64,000 nt of DNA from Pestalotiopsis fici W106-1 (GCF_000516985.1 NW_006917091.1:430285-494284); one strand, 5' to 3'; counted from the stretch's first letter, positions 1-13,100 are shown. Notes: a model not told the origin generated them from the sequence alone. Numbers and translations: made by a program.

Positions 1-3000
1 GACATCCTTGATATTCGCATATACACGCCAGAGAGCTTCGACCACGAATTTTGCCGAGGTGCCCTTGCTGGTTTCGCGCCATTCAACCAACTTTTGCTGT
101 CGAGCCTCTCGGCTGAGAGCCTTCAGCTCCTTGGCGTCGGGTACCATTGACAAACCTTGATCGACCTGGTCCATCTGCTTGGCTATCCCAGCCAAGTAGT
201 GCTTGAAGAACGGTTGGGCAAGAGATGTCACCGTGGCAGCCTCATAGTGGACCTCGACCGAACACATTAGCGAGTACTGTTCAACAAACTTGGAGTCGGC
301 AGTCACATCTCGTGCTGGGCGCAGCAGTGTCTCTGGAGCAGCAAAATCAAAAGCTGGATGCCATTGTACCGACCAAGCTTTCAGTTCATCAGCTTGCCTT
401 GCGGATGCCCCGTCCATTCTCGTCGCTTCAAACCCATTAAGCACATAGGCTATATTGTCGCCATTCACGACTCCATATGAGCTGCCAAAATTCATTCCAG
501 CAGACTCACGAGAAGTAGTGCGGATCTGAATCGTACGCTCAGATCCATGGTCGCCCACGTAGAAATTCTCTATAAAAGTAGGGAGGAAAAGGCTATCCAG
601 CTGACGATATTCGCCACGTGCGGCTGCGACTGACCATGACTGCAAGACGAGGTCCAACGTCGACGGGTGAAGTGCATATGTCTCGGTTGCGTCTTGTCGA
701 TCGGTGATGCTGGCTGATGCACTGTGATCAACGGGACTGGCAGTGATTTCATCCAGGCCAACGAAGCGATTGCTGTAGTTCAGACCAACGCGACCAAGAG
801 CCTGGTACCAGCGGTTGGGTTCGATTTTTCGTACATGTGGTGAAACGTCAAGATTACTGGGGGACGCCACGGCACAGCCATCAGTCACTAAGCCGGAGCA
901 ATGCTTTATCCAGGTTCCATTGTTCTCAGAGGTAATAGAGAACTCCCACCATTTGCTGTTATTTGAAGCTGTCAAGGCATGCTTGCGTAGAGAAGTGACG
1001 ACCTCGACACCATTGCCCTCGTCAAGACGTAACGCAGTCGTAATATGAACATCTTGTACGGTATAGGCGGACGAACCCGTCAACTGTGCGATAGCAGTTC
1101 CTGCCATGGCAATGTAACCAGCTGCGGGGAAAACAATGTCACTTTCAACGCAATGGTCTGCCAGCCACGCGACATCCCCTAGTCTAATCACATTTCGCCA
1201 CGTAGGCTCGACGTCGCTACTCTCCATGAGACGGAGGCCTAGCAGCTCATGCTTGCGGTGCTTCCGGAATCGCCAATTGGCCATTGTACGAGTTTCCGAC
1301 CAGTGACTAGACTCATAGTTCCAGGAATAGGTGGGCAAGTCCGGCAAGGTGTAGGCGTGCTCAGATGTGGGAGCCTGAGGCCGGATACCGAAGCAGTGAA
1401 CTTTCCCAATGGCAGAAAGGAAAGTGTGGGAAGCATCCTCGCCACGTTCGGCAACAGAGGCATAAGGCACAGTATGACCGGCTTCCTTATATATGTGTCT
1501 GAGAGGACCCGCCAGAGCAGAGTGAGGACCAATTTCCAAGTGTGCCGTGTCGCTCAGATCAGCCAACATCAGCAATACAGCGGTGTGAAACAACACTGGG
1601 TTTTCCATATTGACCTGCCAGTAATGAGGGCCAAATTCTTTGCTCTCGCGCACCCTGCGGCCGTACACTGTCGAATAAAACGGAACCCGGGGAGCCTTGG
1701 CCGCTAGGTGTGGTGCAAGGAGAGATTTGTAGAGATTTCCAATAGCTTTCATGTGATGAGAGTGATAGGCCATTGGTACGCGCAGCTGGCGGACGAACAA
1801 GTCGGGATTCATTTGCTTCAGGGCCGCCATAGTCTCTTCCATGGCCTCCAAGTCACCAGAGATGGTGACGCTGGCCTTGGAGTTCTCACAAGCGATGACA
1901 ACCCCAGGCTTCAGGTGCTGCTCAACCACATCACGTCCCGCACCCACGGCTGCCATGGTGCCGGGAACTTCATTGCGCGCAAACGCATAGCCACGGTAGT
2001 AAGCGGTGATGATGGCCTCTTTGAGAGACAGAACGCCTGCAGCGTAAGCCCCGGCAATCTCTCCACTCGAATGTCCTACGACGGCGGATGGCCTGATATC
2101 CCATGCGGCAAGTGCGTCAACATAAGCGACCTGCACGGCAGTACATATGGGTTGAGAGCGGTCGGTCTGGTTCAAAAGAGCCTTCTCGGCCGATTCGGCC
2201 AGCAATGTCTCCTCAAGTGTCCACTTAGGCGGATGCTCGACCGACTTCAAGATTGTGTCCATCTGGCGGATGCTCGCAATGAATTCGGCATTTTCCAGCA
2301 TCATCTCGCGGCCCATACCAACCCATTGGGCACCCTGGCCTGTGAAGACAAATGCGACGTGACGAGCACCTTGAGATTCTACTGGGGTAACTGGCTCGCC
2401 TACTCCAAGACCATTGACGACACAATAAGATCCTAGCTTCAATCGCTCTCTTCTTGAGGCAAGCGTATAGACCATGGCATCGAGATGCGTGGGGTTCTTC
2501 TCCAAGTACTGTCCGTAGCGAGCTGATAGTTGCTGGATTGAGCCTACACTGTTGCCCGACAGCAACAGCAAGGACTTGTGCTTGGGCGTTGTAGTCACAT
2601 CCTCGCCATTTCTTGTTAGGCCACCGCGCGGTTGCGTAATTCCTATCGATTCTGCGGAATCTATAATCATCTACAGCCCTTGCGTTAGCCGTAGTGCTCC
2701 TGCTGAAATACACAAAGATGGGTACTGACATGTACGTTGGAACCGCCAAGACCAAAGGAATTGATGCTGATACGTTCCTTAAAATCTTTCGGCCATGGCA
2801 GAGGCTCTACGGGAACTTGAAGATTGCGGTCCCAAGGTACTAAACGACGAGAGTTCAGTTTTAGCCAAAGACGACAAATCGAATGCGGTAAGGAATCAAG
2901 TACTCACTCTTCGGGTTGGGCTTTGAAAACTTGATATTGGGTAAAATTGTCTTATTCGAGAGGGCGACGACAGATTTTATCAAACTGGCCAGAGCGGAAC

Positions 3001-4461
3001 TGCCCTCTCCATGCCCAACATTAGGCTACAGGGGTTAGCTCGGTGTGCAACAGTGTGACTAAGTAAGGGAACCCATACCTTTATCGACCCAATATAGACC
3101 TTCTTGTCACCGCCAAAACAATTAGCGATAGCGGTAGTCTCCAATGGGTCGCCGACCGGTGTTCCAGTGCCGTGTAGTTCGACTACACTGGTGTCTGCCA
3201 GTGCCAAACCTGCCGCCGTGTACGTTTGGCGGATCAACTTCTCCTGTGCTATAGCATTGGGTGTGCCAAAGGTCCGAGAACCATCACCACCGTCACAATT
3301 ACTATCAACTCCGCGGATGACAGCACGAATTGGGTTACCGTCACGGATAGCGTGGTCCAGACGCTTGATGTAGATGGCGCATACAGATTCTCCGCGAGCA
3401 AATCCATTAGCCCCAGCGTCAAATGTCTTGCAGTTACCATCAGCTGCAAGCAGACCCATTGCTGACATTCCAATGCTTGCGCGCGGCGTCAAGATCATGT
3501 TTGCTCCTGCCACTATAGCCGACGGGCACGAGCCTGAGCGAATAGCCATAACGGCCGTATGCACCGCCTCGGCCGTGGCGGAACAAGCAGTCTTCATGTT
3601 GATGCTAGGACCCAGCAGGTCATATTCGAATGCGAGTCTGTTGGAAAGGGCAAAATCGTTCTTGCCCGACATCTGGTATGGCGCAAAATTCAGAGGGTCC
3701 GTGTTCTGCATGTCCTCCCAGTCCGTTGTGAAGCCACCGATGAAGGTACCGATGTTTTTCCCTCGAAAGTCGGCCTCGCCAGCGCTTTCAAATGTCTCGC
3801 GTGTAATCTCCAACAACAGGCGTTGGGCAGGATCAAGTGTCGCGACCTCGGCATTCGACATACCAAACATGGACGCGTCGAATTGGGAAAGGTCGAGGTC
3901 TAAGAAATATCCATACTTTGTAGCCACAGAGCCCGGCTTACCAGTTGGGTCGTAATAAGCGTCAATGTTGTATCGATCTTCTGGGACGATGCTCCTAGCA
4001 TCGCCTTTGCTCGAGAGAAAGTTGAAAAGGTCAGACGAACTGCGGATTCCGCCAGGCAATCTGCAACCCGTACCACAGATGGCGATCGGCATATCTTCCA
4101 AGTCATCGCCTCCAACGTCCTGCTTTATGCCGTTCAAGGAGCCACCCGAAACACTGTCAATAGGACCGCCATTGGTGCCATTCACGTGAGTACCGTTTGT
4201 CCCATAGGAGTGAGTTCCGTTTGTGCCATTAGCATCAGTGCCATTCTTGCCGTTGACATGGTACCCGTTGGTACCGTTGACGCGCGGGCCTGAAGTACCG
4301 TTTATAGGCACTTCGTTGCTTGCACCCAGCTCGGTCAACTCGTTCCCGTTGATTCCGTTGGAAGAAGAGTGGCCATTGAAAACACCCATGATGTCCCCCG
4401 TGGAAGGCATGATGGAATGCAACGAGAGACGGATGAGGCTGGAGGAGACTAGTGGATTCAA
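1..4461 (-). CDS. Highly reducing polyketide synthase, N-terminal part (KS-AT-DH), runs off the left edge
   Basis: Iterative type I PKS, seen from its start to just past the dehydratase. Exons read 4461-3079, 3025-2908, 2839-2730 and 2670 to beyond base 1; the three introns (3026-3078, 2840-2907, 2671-2729) are GT-AG and restore the KS reading frame. The ketosynthase starts near residue 122, with active-site Cys in TACSA (codon near 3584), His in HGTGT (near 3175) and NVGHGEG just after the first intron. The acyltransferase shows FTGQGAQW and nucleophile GHSSGE (near 2068). The dehydratase His lies in WLADHC (near 1154), followed by VFPAAGY. The visible part ends in the post-DH linker, so MT, ER, KR and ACP cannot be judged. 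The first ~120 residues are an unusual Asn-Gly-Thr repeat. A later Met (MPSTGD) could also be the start. It is divergent from the P450 and probably makes the acyl starter for the NRPS (inference). Confidence 0.93.
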
Positions 4462-5378
4462 CGATTGAGCGTGGACGGTGCGTTGTATCTACCTGCAGGA
4501 AAAAGCGCCTGCCTCTGTATCTCAGACGGTTATGTCAGATTATGCATAAAGGCAAGATGATGTTCGGCATGGACAGACGTCAGGGTTCAATAACGCTCGT
4601 GCGACTGGACAGGCTACATACGTAGTGAAGTCCATCTTAGTAGGAGGCCAGACACGACCAGAAATGACGCCACCTCCATCCGAGCAATTGCTCCTTTCCT
4701 GATCGTGCGTAGGGCGTCCAGTCATTGCAAATGCTTCTTCTGCAAGTAGTCGCTCCTCAATTGGTAATGACCCAAGAAATGTCGATGAGCATGACTGGTG
4801 GAATTGAAGGATTCAGGGACAAGGCGTTTGTTTTCTGTTGCGCGAAGGATCGTATACTGTTGGCTGGGGTCGATCTCGCGCATTGGGCTGCACAAACCCG
4901 TATCGCATGGTTCAAATGATGTGCCAGGGCTCTATGCAGAGCATGGTTAAATTATCCAAGGATATAGTTGAAACTGAAAAAAGATCCTGTTTTGGTGGTT
5001 TTGCATTCTTTATCGTGACCAAGAACAGTGATGTAGGAGACTTGACCTTAGCCGTACCCACAATTACGCCCTAAACTACAGTGCCGTTAAGCTCAAATTC
5101 AGTGCCCACAATCCCCTGCTTACATTACAGTTCATACCACCCCAGTGACCAGAAAGCGCCTGAAGTATACTGTACCTCCCTAAGGTTAGTACCTATGTAT
5201 TTGATCCTGAAATCCTGCGATCGCTGGCTTTCATATATTCTTCCTTAGTATAGGCATTCAGCATCGAGCGAGCTTTCTGCCTACAGACCTTTGGGGTGCA
5301 CTGAGAGGACCTTCCTCTTCGTTGCATGTACTGTTTTCGACTCAAGACAGTCCCTCGCCTGGCAGAGCCGCTTTCGCT
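4462..5378. promoter_or_regulatory. Intergenic region between divergent PKS and P450 genes
   Basis: The PKS start (4461, minus) and the P450 start (5379, plus) face away from each other across about 0.9 kb with no coding signal. This is the expected place for a shared bidirectional promoter. No regulator site could be assigned with confidence. Confidence 0.5.
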
Positions 5379-7250
5379 ATGTCCACAGCCTCAAAATGGC
5401 ACTTGCGATACATCGTCGCTGCCTCGTGTATCGAGTCCGTGATCATGATTCAAGTCGTTCCGCAAGCCCATAACAGAATGCTACAATTGATGAATTTAAT
5501 GGCTTGCGCTTTTATTTCACAGTTGGCTCTGGTCGTAATATACCGATTGTATATATATCCTTTTTACGTCAGCCCACTCAGAGACCTACCAAGTCCTTCC
5601 GTATGTGCCCTGTCCGACCCTGTTGAGCTCCATTCGAAAAGTTGAGTCACTAATCTGGTTAGGGCGGCTGGGTGCCTTTTCGCCATTTCTTGCAGCAGTT
5701 TCGACAACCGTTGGGTACTGCCCACCTTGAGTGGCTTAAAAGAACGCCGAATGATGGCCTTATCCGACTGCTTATGCTGTCCGAAGAGAGCATCATTGCT
5801 ACTACTCCCGAGGCTATAGAGGAAGTAATGAATATCAAGAGCTACGACTTTCAAAAGCCTGCTCATCAGCGTAAATTACAAGCTTTTTTCTTGGGCGACG
5901 GCGTGGCCAGTGCCGATGAGGATGATCATAGATACCTTCGCAAGGCCATAGCGCCTGCTTTCAGCCACCAACGCGTCCGCAACATGTATTCGGGCTTCTG
6001 GCGTAAATCCGTACAGCTCACCAAGGGAGTTGATCAGGCAGTCACCCAAAGCAGGTCCGAAAGTACGGCACAGCTACTAGACGTGAAGATTGATGATGCG
6101 CCTGAGACAGCTGTCATTGAAATGGTACACTGGGCCAACAAGGTCACTCTGGTGAGTCAATATGTAGATAGGCACCCTTGGTCTCGTAATCGCCTTCAGA
6201 AATGGATCAATCGAGTCAGTCACTGACGCTTCTTGTTGCTGCCAGGACCTCATCGGCATTGCAACTATAGGACGGGATTTCCAAACACTGCAAGATGAAA
6301 ATGACCCGATTGTGGCAAACTACGAGGAGCTCTTGCATCCCACCACAGGCAAGGTCGTCTATCTTGCCGCAAGTCTCATGTTTGGTCTCAACTTTGTGCG
6401 CCGGCTTCCGTGGCAACTACCTGCAAAGATTGATGCCGTGGTATCACGATTGAGAAGCACATGCCTAGATCTCGTAAAGGAGAAGAGAGGCTCTATTGAT
6501 AGCGGCGTAGAGAAGGGTGAAGACGGCTCCGTGGCTTCATTACTCATTACCTCGAACGATTTCAGTGACGGGGACATTGCTACTCACGTCCAGACATGTC
6601 TTCCGGCAGGTCACGAGACGACGGCCTCGAGCTTCGGCTGGGCATTGTATCTCCTTGCCACCCATCCCGACATCCAGGCGGCCCTGCGAGATGAGATTCG
6701 GAAGCATGTTCCGTCCATGGTACCAAACTACCATTCACCTACGGATGCTGAACTTGCTTCCATCCTTGAGTCACTGCCACTGCTTAATGGTGTCATGAAC
6801 GAAGCCTTCCGACTCTTTCCAGCACTTCCTGTCGGGGTCCGCGCCACGGTGCGACCTACAACGTTGATGGGACATCAGGTTCCGGTTGGCATCACAGCTA
6901 TAATTTGTCCATGGGCAGTCCAACGTAATCCAAAAGTTTGGGGCGACAACTGCGACGAGTTTGTCCCCGAGCGCTGGATCGACACTGACGAGAAGACCGG
7001 CATTAGAACACCAAACAAACTAGGAGGGGCCAGCAGCACCTATGCCATGTTATTGTTCTTTTATGGACCCAGGACCTGTCCCGGTCAGGAATTTGCCCGG
7101 GCGGAAATGCGGTGTTTGCTGGCTGCGTTTGTAGGAAAATTTGAGATGGCCTTGGCTGATCCAAGGAAACCCATATTGCCGCACACTATCACTGCCACCA
7201 GACCGAAGCATGGTCTACACCTTAGATTGACTACTCTGAGCGATTGGTAG
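5379..7250 (+). CDS. Cytochrome P450 monooxygenase
   Basis: Membrane-anchored P450 of 571 residues in three exons: 5379-5600, 5663-6151 and 6246-7250. Both introns are GT-AG and keep frame. A hydrophobic anchor (near MACAFISQLALVVIYRLY, residues ~41-58) precedes the proline-rich turn LRDLPSPS. The I-helix oxygen-binding motif is AGHETT, the K-helix ExxR is EAFR, and the heme loop is FFYGPRTCPG with the Cys ligand present; all key residues look intact. The start was chosen as MSTASK at 5379 because it leaves a normal N-terminal anchor; an upstream in-frame ATG at 5322 would only add a low-complexity leader. Position between the PKS and the hydrolase/NRPS suggests that it oxidises the polyketide or the finished peptide. 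Family subgroup and substrate cannot be read from sequence alone. Confidence 0.93.
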
Positions 7251-7873
7251 TTCATGATGGGATCTTCCCGGGCATAGGTTAAGTATGATGCCGGATATAG
7301 CAAGTAAGGATACCACTGTGGTGGTGCTATTCAAGTTGCCTAGGTAGCAGTGCACTGTATAGAGTAACTGAACAAAATACCTAGTACCTCCCCATAGCTC
7401 TTAATCAAGATTACGTTGTTGGAATCACGGCAACATTCATATTTGCCAAATCTATATCGACGCGTTCATTTCAACGAATTCTGCTTTTCATGTCTCTCTT
7501 TGTGTCACATCAACAGTTCTCATCCTTCCCGTCATGTTTACAACACTTGGCCACAGTGTGCGCATCAATAGCCATCAATGTGAGCAACGGCATTATTTCC
7601 ACGTAGCTATGCTTTTATGGATGCCCTAATTAAAACATTCCTGCCTCGCCAGAATAATAACAAGTCACTGATTACGTGTTATTAGTAGAGATTCATTATA
7701 GCAATGGTTTTGCCGGGGCCGGGTCAAGGGAAAAGGGTGGCACCACCCCCGATGCCACTCATGGGTACACGACATAGCGCTTACACAACCGCAAATTAGC
7801 ATTCGAAATTTACATCACCTACTTAGTGCCCCAAAGTGTTGCAACACTAAGGAAGCAAAGTTATGGAGTGGAA
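7251..7873. other. Intergenic stretch, P450 to hydrolase
   Basis: AT-rich spacer of about 620 bases between two genes on the same strand. No coding region, repeat or RNA gene recognised; it should hold the P450 terminator and the hydrolase promoter. Confidence 0.5.
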
Positions 7874-8944
7874 ATGCGCCAAACTAACAACGAGAACATG
7901 TCGTCTACCCAAAAATGCAAATTTGAGGGATTCGAGAGAACAGATAAGGTCTATAGTGTAGTAGATGGCCATGAAATTTGGACATCCATTCTAATACCTA
8001 GGAAGTTGGTCGAAAAGCGAGAAAATGGCGCTGATATCGTTATTCCCGTACTTGTCTTTTGGCATGGAGGAGGCTTCATAGTGGGAGATCGCATGTACGA
8101 GCCGTGGTGGTCGGACTGGTTGCTGGAGCTCGCCTTGTCACAGAACGCCCTGATCGTGGCTCCTGACTATCGTCTCTTGCCCGAGGCGTCAGGCGCTGAC
8201 ATTATGGACGACATGGATGCTTTTTGGAGCTGGTTTTCGGACACTCTGCCAGGCGCGACCGACTTAAAGTCGTGGGGTGTCAGGCCGGATTTTGATCGGA
8301 TACTTTGTGTTGGGCAGAGTGCAGGATCAACCATTGCGCTGCATTCTGCCCTCCAGCGTCGTGATGTGGCTGTGAAAGCCATCGTGTCTCTCTACGGGCC
8401 ATTGTATGGCGATGTTCCAGAATTCAAGATGGCGCGGCCGAGAAAGATTATAGGATCCTATCCTCCACCACCGCGACAAGCAGCAGCCAAGATTCGATCT
8501 TATATGCAGCGGACCAGAGGCACCATCCGAACGAGTGGAGACCCAGTAGAGATGTGGGAATTGGTCGCCTGCATTCTTCAACAGGGCTGGATTCCACGGC
8601 TGGTCAACGCAAGGCCCGATTCGCGACTGGACAGTGTTGCAGAGCTCGAAAGGATAAAGACTTTGCCTCCAATCTGGCTAATTCACGGCGAGCAGGACTC
8701 TGTGGTAAGCAATCTACAATCTCCATTTGCTGCGTTGTTGTATACCTAGTACTGATCAATTGCTTTTATTTGACAGGTTCCGGTGGCATGCTCCACGGAA
8801 TTTGTCAAGTGTATGGAGGAGATTGTACCCGACGTGCCCAGGCTCTTATCCGTCGTGGACGGCGATCACAGCTTTGACGTTGCGTTGACCATGCAAGTGG
8901 ATTGGATTGCCGATGGGTGTAATTTTATTTTGAGATATTGGTAG
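7874..8944 (+). CDS. Alpha/beta-hydrolase fold-3 type esterase/lipase-like protein
   Basis: Serine hydrolase of about 332 residues, two exons (7874-8704 and 8777-8944), with a GT-AG intron that leaves frame intact. The HSL-type oxyanion motif HGGGF is present, as are the nucleophile elbow GQSAGS, the acid Asp in GEQDSVV near the splice junction, and the catalytic His in DGDHSFD in the short second exon, so a full Ser-Asp-His triad is predicted. The ATG at 7898 (A at -3) is an alternative start; an upstream open stretch in the same frame begins only with a GTG. It sits between the P450 and the NRPS on the same strand. Likely roles are release or hydrolysis of the polyketide chain from the PKS, or editing of stalled thioesters (inference). 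No signal peptide is evident. Confidence 0.88.
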
Positions 8945-9780
8945 CTATTCGCATATACATGTTTGGTACCGTTGCTAATATCCATATAACAAAGACAAAG
9001 GCAGTAATTGATCGGGGATCATTCTCAAGTAATAACCTTGGAATATATCTGGTTTGTAAACTCTCAATTCGGGGCGTACTTTTCGTGCTGCAGTTTGCGT
9101 GTATGATGTCGTAAATCTCCCTTGGAAAAGCCGGACAAGTGTTTGCTGGGGCCACTGTTAGTGGGCGCAAGGCCTGTGAGTTTTACCTAGGTACATTAAG
9201 GTAGGTACATCTACGGGCCGATGAGATCAATGTGGGGAAGAAGGCTTCCAATGTTAGGTGCTTCCCTAGTCAGACCAGCAGCCCCAGCGTTCTGTAGAAA
9301 TTGCTTCTCAGCCCTGGAGAGTCCGACAATTCCGTCCACCAACTCCCGCGATGGACATCAACTGAAAGCGTCCACTAAAGCCACCCATTAGGCTGGCAAA
9401 CATGGAAAGAAATTTGAATTTGTTTTCCTTTTCACATACCACGTTCTAAATGCAAAATGTAGGGAATTATGATTCAAACTCTGGGTCTACTATTACGGTA
9501 TCGTGGGCTAATGAAATCACAATCACAATGGTGAGCTGGCTGTGTTTATTGGCTAGGTGATCGCTATTTCAGGGAACAAAAATGCCCAGAACCAATGTTT
9601 GTACAGAAGGCTTCCAGCGCTTCAGAAGGGCTTGGGCCTCTAGCTCCACATGATTTCCCACTGTGGCACCGGTAGAGATCGCATCACTCCATTAACCATT
9701 GACGAGATCATTGACTACAATTGATATGCCTTTTCCACCATGAATAATTAAGATTCCATAAGACGTCGAATTTGAAGTTT
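8945..9780. other. Intergenic stretch upstream of the NRPS remnant
   Basis: About 830 bases with no convincing coding frame. It contains paired TACCTAGGTAC / GGTAGGTAC palindromic motifs near 9185-9210, also seen elsewhere in the window (near 33010, 45670 and 53170). No part could be assigned to the ligase remnant that follows. Confidence 0.45.
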
Positions 9781-10111
9781 CGGCGTCGCTTTCTACCATT
9801 GTCTGATTATCGGCCCCTGTACTTCAAGACTACAGTCACGGACCGCTGGCTGGACTCTGGCTCGGACCTCCGAAACGGGAACGCGCAACGATTGACCATC
9901 TTCGCAACACACACAATCAACATTGCGACCGTGACGGTAAACTAAGTCAATCGCTATGTAGAGACGCCCGCGATCCTTCAATATCAGCACAACTTTGTTT
10001 AGGATCAATAAGCTTCTGGAACGATGAAGCGCAATCGTGTCGAACGAGGCCGTGGCACCACGGTCTGGCAGCACGAAGGATCACCGCGGAACGGCTTAGC
10101 AGCACGATGGA
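9781..10111 (+). pseudogene. Decayed adenylate-forming (acyl-AMP ligase-like) domain remnant in front of the NRPS
   Basis: In one plus frame the region near 9820 reads YFKTTVTDRWLDSGSDL and then LTIF, and ends at a stop near 9942. This resembles the GYFKNP...WLDTGDLG...LTI(C/T)GR stretch of AMP-forming ligases. A one-base shift then gives VNRYVETPAILQ, like the VNGVNYYVEDIEA segment of acyl-AMP ligases, followed by another stop. The NRPS reading frame just downstream opens with LPWCSDARLNERRY, which aligns loosely with the LPRTSSGKLSRRR C-terminal motif but lacks the catalytic Lys. Frameshifts and stops mean that it cannot be translated as one domain. The resemblance was judged by eye; no alignment was run. 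An alternative is chance similarity in spacer DNA. Confidence 0.45.
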
Positions 10112-10132
10112 TGATGGCGCCACGCCATTCTC

Positions 10133-13100
10133 ATGGCTTTGGCGCAGCGGCAGTCTGCGGACCACACCTTGGTGATAGATGCAGTGGGATACGCAACGCG
10201 GTTGCCGTGGTGTAGTGATGCACGGCTAAATGAACGTCGGTATGCAGCCTTAGAACGGGTAGCTCAACAGAATCTCGGCATCGTGATTATTCTCAACGCC
10301 AGGAACGACGCTGGTCTAACGGCACAACAACCTACCATGGCCCCTCTGCTCGACTACGTCGCGAGCGACCAGCGACATGACCATGACTACGACGTTTCGC
10401 TCAAATCGAAGCTTGAGGGTTTTGCTGCCAGTGCTCTTGATATCAGCCTGGACAAGTTTCGAAAACAATCTTACAAAACATGGCTTGCACTGGGTGGAGA
10501 TTCTCTTACGGCCGTCAATTTTATGGGCTCTTGCCACGAAGAAGCTGGGATTGAGGTCGATATTCCTGATATTTTGCAGTCTGGAAGTGTTGCGGATTTG
10601 ATCGACCGTATTGCACGATCTCACCAAACCAAGGAATCGACTAGCAACGGCACCACAGAGTTATCCCAAAATGGCCACGGCAATGGAAGCGGTAATTTGT
10701 CAAGCAACGGAAACTGCAAAGACGTGACGCCTGGAGGTCTGAGCGACGTCTTACAGGATTCGCTCGACGAGATTCAAGGCGTCGGGCCTTGCTCCCCCAT
10801 GCAGGAAAACTTCCTTGCCCTCCAAAGCATGGATAGTCGGGCATACCAGCTACAGCTCGCGGCGAGAATATCTTCCACCAACCCTGCAATCGTAGTTAAT
10901 CCCGAATCCATTAAACAGTCATGGTCAGCTGTGGTGAAAAGGCATGTTGCTCTACGAACAACATTCGTGGAGAGTGTGGATCGTCCTGGAAGGTTTGACC
11001 AGGTTGTGTGGAGTGATCTCAGTCCCCAAATCAGCATTCTGCCCCTTCATGAGGCCGAAAGCAAGACGTCTCATCAATATGGCTCCGGATCTCCCTATCA
11101 TTTGGTACTTGCACAGGTTACGGGTGCCCAAACGTTCATGAAGTTGTTCATCTCTCATATTATAATGGATGGCGTCTCCACAGAGATCTTACTCCGCGAT
11201 CTCTGTAGAGCACTTGCAGGAATACTTCCAGTGGAGGAATCGCTGAAGTATGAAGACCTTTTGTATGCTCAACAACCTGATACTTCATCTGAGACTCTGT
11301 CGTATTGGTCTCAATACCTGCTGCCAGTCGAAAGTACCTTTTTGAGCAGCCCAAACTCGAGAACAAGCCCAACTGGACCATATTCGATACACCAAGACAT
11401 GCAAATTTCCCCAGAATTGGCACGGAATCTTTCAGAGCAACACAACACGACTCTGGTCAACGCTTGCCAAGTCGCATATGCACTTGTACTACGCTCTTAT
11501 ACCGGCGCGGATAACGTTTGCTTCTCTTACACAACCTCAGGCCGACACAAACGTATCAAGGGTCTTCACGACGCCGTCGGTAACTTTGTCAACACCCTTC
11601 CATGCCGCGTTGATTTCAGCGAAACGAAAACAGTGGTCGAGGCATTGCGACGTATGCAAGGCGATTTCCTGAGCAGCTTGCCTTACCAAGGAGCCAGCTT
11701 GACCGACAAACGGGAGATGAGCGGGTCCTCTTTGCACCAGCTCAGCGATTCACTCTTGTCCTTCCATCGCGCACCGCACGATACGGTGCTTGCAAGGGCA
11801 GGGTTCGATGTAGATGTTGTGTCGTGGGAGTCTTCATCAGATGTAAGTGACACGTCCGGGAGGGTCCACTAAAGCTGGAGCTAACAGTTCATCTACAGTA
11901 TAATTATACCCTAATGATCAAAATGGACCAACAAAGGCTGGGGCTCAGATTTGATGTGTGGGAGTCGCTTATATCCAGGGATGACGCCCTGAATATACTG
12001 CAACTTTTCCGCGACAGTTTAGATTTCGTGCTTCAAAATAGCAGTCAGCCTTGCTTGGATTTCATAGGACTAACAGCGCACGACCAGTCGGCAATAATCT
12101 CCAGCAACCAAAGTCCACCAGCTATTGTGCGCGACTGTGTCCACGACCAGGTCTGGGCTACGGCAATTCGACAGCCTGATAGACCGGCTATATGCGCGTG
12201 GGATGGTGAGCTAACGTATAGCGAATTGGGTATTGCAACCCGCCGCCTCGCTACATATCTTGTCAGCCTTGGGGTGGGACGTGAAGTGAACGTCGGCTTG
12301 TGCATGGACAAGTCACTTTGGGCACCGGTTGTGATGTTGGCGATCTTGCAAGCTGGAGGTGTGGTGGTGCCCTTTGGGAATCAACATCCACCCAATCGGA
12401 TCCAGACAATGGCGGATAATGCCACCGTAACCATACTTTTGGCTGATAGAGAGCACACCCAAAGGCTAGCGGGAGTCATTCCTCGTATCATTGAAGTTGA
12501 TGGCAGCTTCATAGGCCAGCTACCAACATCAAACGCCGTTCCTTGGCCCAAAGTCTCGCCAGAAGATACAGCTTGGATTGTGCACACTTCTGGTAGCACT
12601 GGGGTCCCAAAGGGAGTCGTCCTACAGCACCAGGCATTATGCACGCCAATGCAGACTCATTCGGCTCGTTATGGTATGGGACCTTGGACGCGGGCTCTAC
12701 AGTTCTCTGCGCATACATTTGACGTTACCATTATGGACATATTTACAACTCTAACGTTCGGGGGATGTGTATGCATTCCTTCGGAAAGCCAGAGGGTTGA
12801 TGATCTTGGAGCGGCCATCAAAACCTTGGGGGTGACTTTTGCCACTTTGACTCCCACTGTTGCTTCATTGCTCGATCCACAGGATCTGCCTACACTGAAT
12901 ACGTTGATTACGACTGGTGAGGCTCTGACGCCTGCTGTTGCCCATCCGTGGCTAGAGGTGGGAAAAGTCAAATTTTTCAACGCCTACGGTCCATCCGAAT
13001 GTACGTATACATCGACAATCAATGGACCCCTGACTAGTTCCGAGGAGGCCACATCCGTTGGTTTCCCAGCTGCGAATTGCCTGTGGATAACAGATCCCCG

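Noticed and set aside
1239..2755. Long open frames on both strands inside the PKS region
   Set aside because: They overlap the true minus-strand PKS frame, which carries AT and DH motifs; the others have no motifs.
3374..3955. Plus-strand open frame of 193 codons opposite the KS domain
   Set aside because: Antisense shadow of the KS coding frame; no independent signal.
9360..9395. Word CCACTAAAGCCACC resembling an inverted match near 32862
   Set aside because: Only about 15 bases match; too short to call an element.
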